Assembly: GCA_028706795.1 (NCBI GenBank)
Contig: JAQTVK010000050.1
Location: 1 to 7,045 of the forward strand
Reading direction: 5' to 3'
Length of the DNA stretch: 7,045 nucleotides
Source of the DNA: Candidatus Omnitrophota bacterium
GTDB taxonomy: Bacteria > Omnitrophota > Gorgyraeia > Pluralincolimonadales > Pluralincolimonadaceae
Shown: in pieces, positions 5,645 to 7,045 of the stretch
Position numbering within the stretch: position 1 is the first letter of the stretch
Layout of the letters: each line of letters opens with the position of its first letter
Made by a program: the position numbers and the translations under genes
Notes under the pieces: generated by a model
The model's database searches: none
Told to the model about the DNA's origin: nothing
Seen by the model: the letters and a program-made list of their open reading frames with translations, nothing else

Positions 5645-6937
5645 ATGGTGAAGATGAAAAAAGCGGTAATTTCAAAAGTAAAAGCCCGCGAGATACTTGA
5701 TTCCCGCGGCAACCCCACAGTTGAAGTAGACGTCTTATTGAGCGACGGCACGCTGGGCCGCGCCGCCGTCCCATCGGGCGCATCAACAGGCGAACACGAA
5801 GCCCTCGAGCTGCGCGACGGCGACAAAGCGCGTTACGGCGGAAAAGGCACGCTCAAGGCAGTTGCCAACGTAGATAATATTATCGGCCCAAAGGTCAAGG
5901 GCATGGACCCGTTCAAGCAGAAAGAGCTTGATAAATTCATGATAGGGCTTGACGGCACCCCGACCAAATCAAAATTGGGCGCCAACGCCATACTTGGCGT
6001 TTCTTTGGCGGCGGCAAGGGCAGCGGCGAACTCAAAAGGCATTCCTTTATACAGGTATTTAGGCGGCGCCAAGGCCGTGACACTGCCTGTGCCATTAATG
6101 AATATAATCAACGGCGGGCTCCACGCCGACAACAGCCTCGACCTGCAGGAATTCATGATCGCGCCCATCGGCGCGGCGAATTTCCACGAAGCCCTGCGCA
6201 TGGGCGCCGAGACGTTCCATACGCTTAAATCGGTGCTCAAGAAGCGCAACGACAGCACCGCAGTGGGGGATGAAGGCGGATTTGCGCCGAACCTCAAGTC
6301 AAACGAGGAAGCGCTCGAATTAATTGTGCAGGCGATTACCGCGGCCGGATACACGCCCGGTAAAGACATCTCGATAGCCCTTGACCCGGCGTCTTCTTCA
6401 TTCTATAAGGGCGGAAAATATGTATTCAAGGCCGAAGGTTCCAAGTCCGCGGAAGACATGATAAAGATGTATTCCGGATGGATAGAAAAATATCCCATCG
6501 TATCGATTGAGGACGGCCTCGCCGAGAATGACTGGGCCGGTTGGAAGAAGATGACGGATGAGCTTGGCGGAAAGATCCAGCTCGTCGGCGACGACCTCTT
6601 CGTCACGAACGTAAAATTCCTCAAGAAAGGCATTGAAGAAGGCTGCGCCAACTCGATACTCATCAAAGTCAACCAGATCGGCTCGCTTACGGAGACGTTG
6701 GATACCATCGCTCTCGCTCTTAAGAATAAATATACGGCGGTGATCTCCCACCGTTCGGGAGAGACCGAAGATACGACGATAGCAGACCTCGCTGTGGCGA
6801 CGAACGCCGGCCAGATAAAGACCGGCTCGCTCTGCAGGAGTGAAAGGATCGGTAAATACAACCAGCTCCTTCGCATCGAAGAGGAGCTCGGCAAGAAGGC
6901 TGTCTATGGGGGACGCACTTGGAGAAAAAGAGGTTAG
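5645..6937 (+). CDS. eno: Enolase (phosphopyruvate hydratase)
   Basis: Enolase converts 2-phosphoglycerate to phosphoenolpyruvate, the Mg-dependent step of lower glycolysis and gluconeogenesis, in the cytoplasm. The 430 residues match the usual length. Seen: AREILDSRGNPTVEV (14-28), VPSGASTGEHEALELRD (42-58, mobile loop), NGGLHADN with His160, LQEFMI with Glu169, GDEGGFAPN with Glu210, ALDPA with Asp247, SIEDGLAENDW with Glu289, VGDDLFVTN with Asp316, KVNQIGS with Lys341, and ISHRSGETED (367-376) with His369. All expected catalytic and metal residues are present. ATG 5645 is nearly at the predicted transcript start; ATG 5654 (three residues later) is a possible alternative. The C-terminus is unusual: after KAVYGGR it reads TWRKRG instead of the common short S-A-F-type tail, because it overlaps the next gene by 19 bases. 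It has its own promoter, separate from the upstream string. Confidence 0.97.
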   Translation: MVKMKKAVISKVKAREILDSRGNPTVEVDVLLSDGTLGRAAVPSGASTGEHEALELRDGDKARYGGKGTLKAVANVDNIIGPKVKGMDPFKQKELDKFMIGLDGTPTKSKLGANAILGVSLAAARAAANSKGIPLYRYLGGAKAVTLPVPLMNIINGGLHADNSLDLQEFMIAPIGAANFHEALRMGAETFHTLKSVLKKRNDSTAVGDEGGFAPNLKSNEEALELIVQAITAAGYTPGKDISIALDPASSSFYKGGKYVFKAEGSKSAEDMIKMYSGWIEKYPIVSIEDGLAENDWAGWKKMTDELGGKIQLVGDDLFVTNVKFLKKGIEEGCANSILIKVNQIGSLTETLDTIALALKNKYTAVISHRSGETEDTTIADLAVATNAGQIKTGSLCRSERIGKYNQLLRIEEELGKKAVYGGRTWRKRG

Positions 6938-7045
6938 GCTGGAAGATAGGCATAGCGGCGGCGGTATTGTTCGTGATATTCCTGCCGGGCATATCGAGAT
7001 ACACCCAGCTTAAGGCGCGCCAGGCGAAATTAGACAGCGGCATAG
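6919..7045 (+). CDS. Septum formation initiator, FtsB/DivIC-like (5' part only)
   Basis: This gene is cut by the right edge of the window; 42 codons are visible. The reading from TTG 6919 gives a basic N-terminus (EKKRLGWK), one membrane helix (IGIAAAVLFVIFLPGI) and then a polar stretch with heptad-like character (YTQLKARQAKLDSGI), the layout of FtsB/DivIC: a single-pass inner-membrane protein with a periplasmic coiled coil, part of the FtsQLB division complex. The start has GGGGGA (6908-6913) five bases upstream and overlaps the enolase 3' end by 19 bases in another frame. The position directly after eno matches the common eno-ftsB order and is a main support. Only the helix and the start of the coil can be seen, so a different small membrane protein is not excluded. 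Confidence 0.75.
   Translation, partial: MEKKRLGWKIGIAAAVLFVIFLPGISRYTQLKARQAKLDSGI

Overview
The window is a dense stretch of bacterial chromosome with seven complete protein genes on the + strand, one tRNA gene and one gene cut by the right edge. Nothing in it looks like a prophage, insertion sequence or CRISPR array. Frequent ATA (Ile) and AGG (Arg) codons, strong AGGAGG ribosome sites, a small AMPK/CBM48-type glycogen-binding protein and a DUF4019 protein fit an uncultured PVC-type lineage such as Omnitrophota (OP3). This assignment is an inference from general style; no marker gene here proves it.

Layout. Positions 1-298 hold a small CBM48-like protein whose start codon is unresolved. 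Positions 299-442 hold no gene but contain an unusual set of inverted repeats: a simple hairpin, then a perfect 14-bp hairpin nested inside a 9-bp outer stem, then an interlocking 10-bp stem. A tRNA-Thr(CGT) with encoded CCA follows at 443-518. From 541 to 5565 lies one tight gene string that is probably co-transcribed: an MFS_3-type exporter, trxB (overlaps by 8 nt), a secreted DUF4019 protein, thioredoxin, purN (ATGA overlap with trx) and a phosphohexomutase (starts directly after the purN stop). The 79-nt gap at 5566-5644 holds a hairpin and a sigma-70-like promoter whose -35/spacer region is a 22-bp perfect palindrome. It drives eno, whose 3' end overlaps a truncated FtsB/DivIC-like gene running off the window.

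How the genes work together. TrxB and thioredoxin form an NADPH-driven disulfide reductase pair, with the periplasmic DUF4019 protein placed between them. PurN makes formyl-GAR in purine synthesis. The phosphohexomutase interconverts hexose 1- and 6-phosphates, and enolase serves lower glycolysis; the CBM48-like protein may bind glycogen or starch. The eno-ftsB order is a common bacterial arrangement. Most of this is housekeeping content. The parts that deserve a second look are non-coding: the interlocked inverted repeats before the tRNA and the palindromic operator-like site in the eno promoter.
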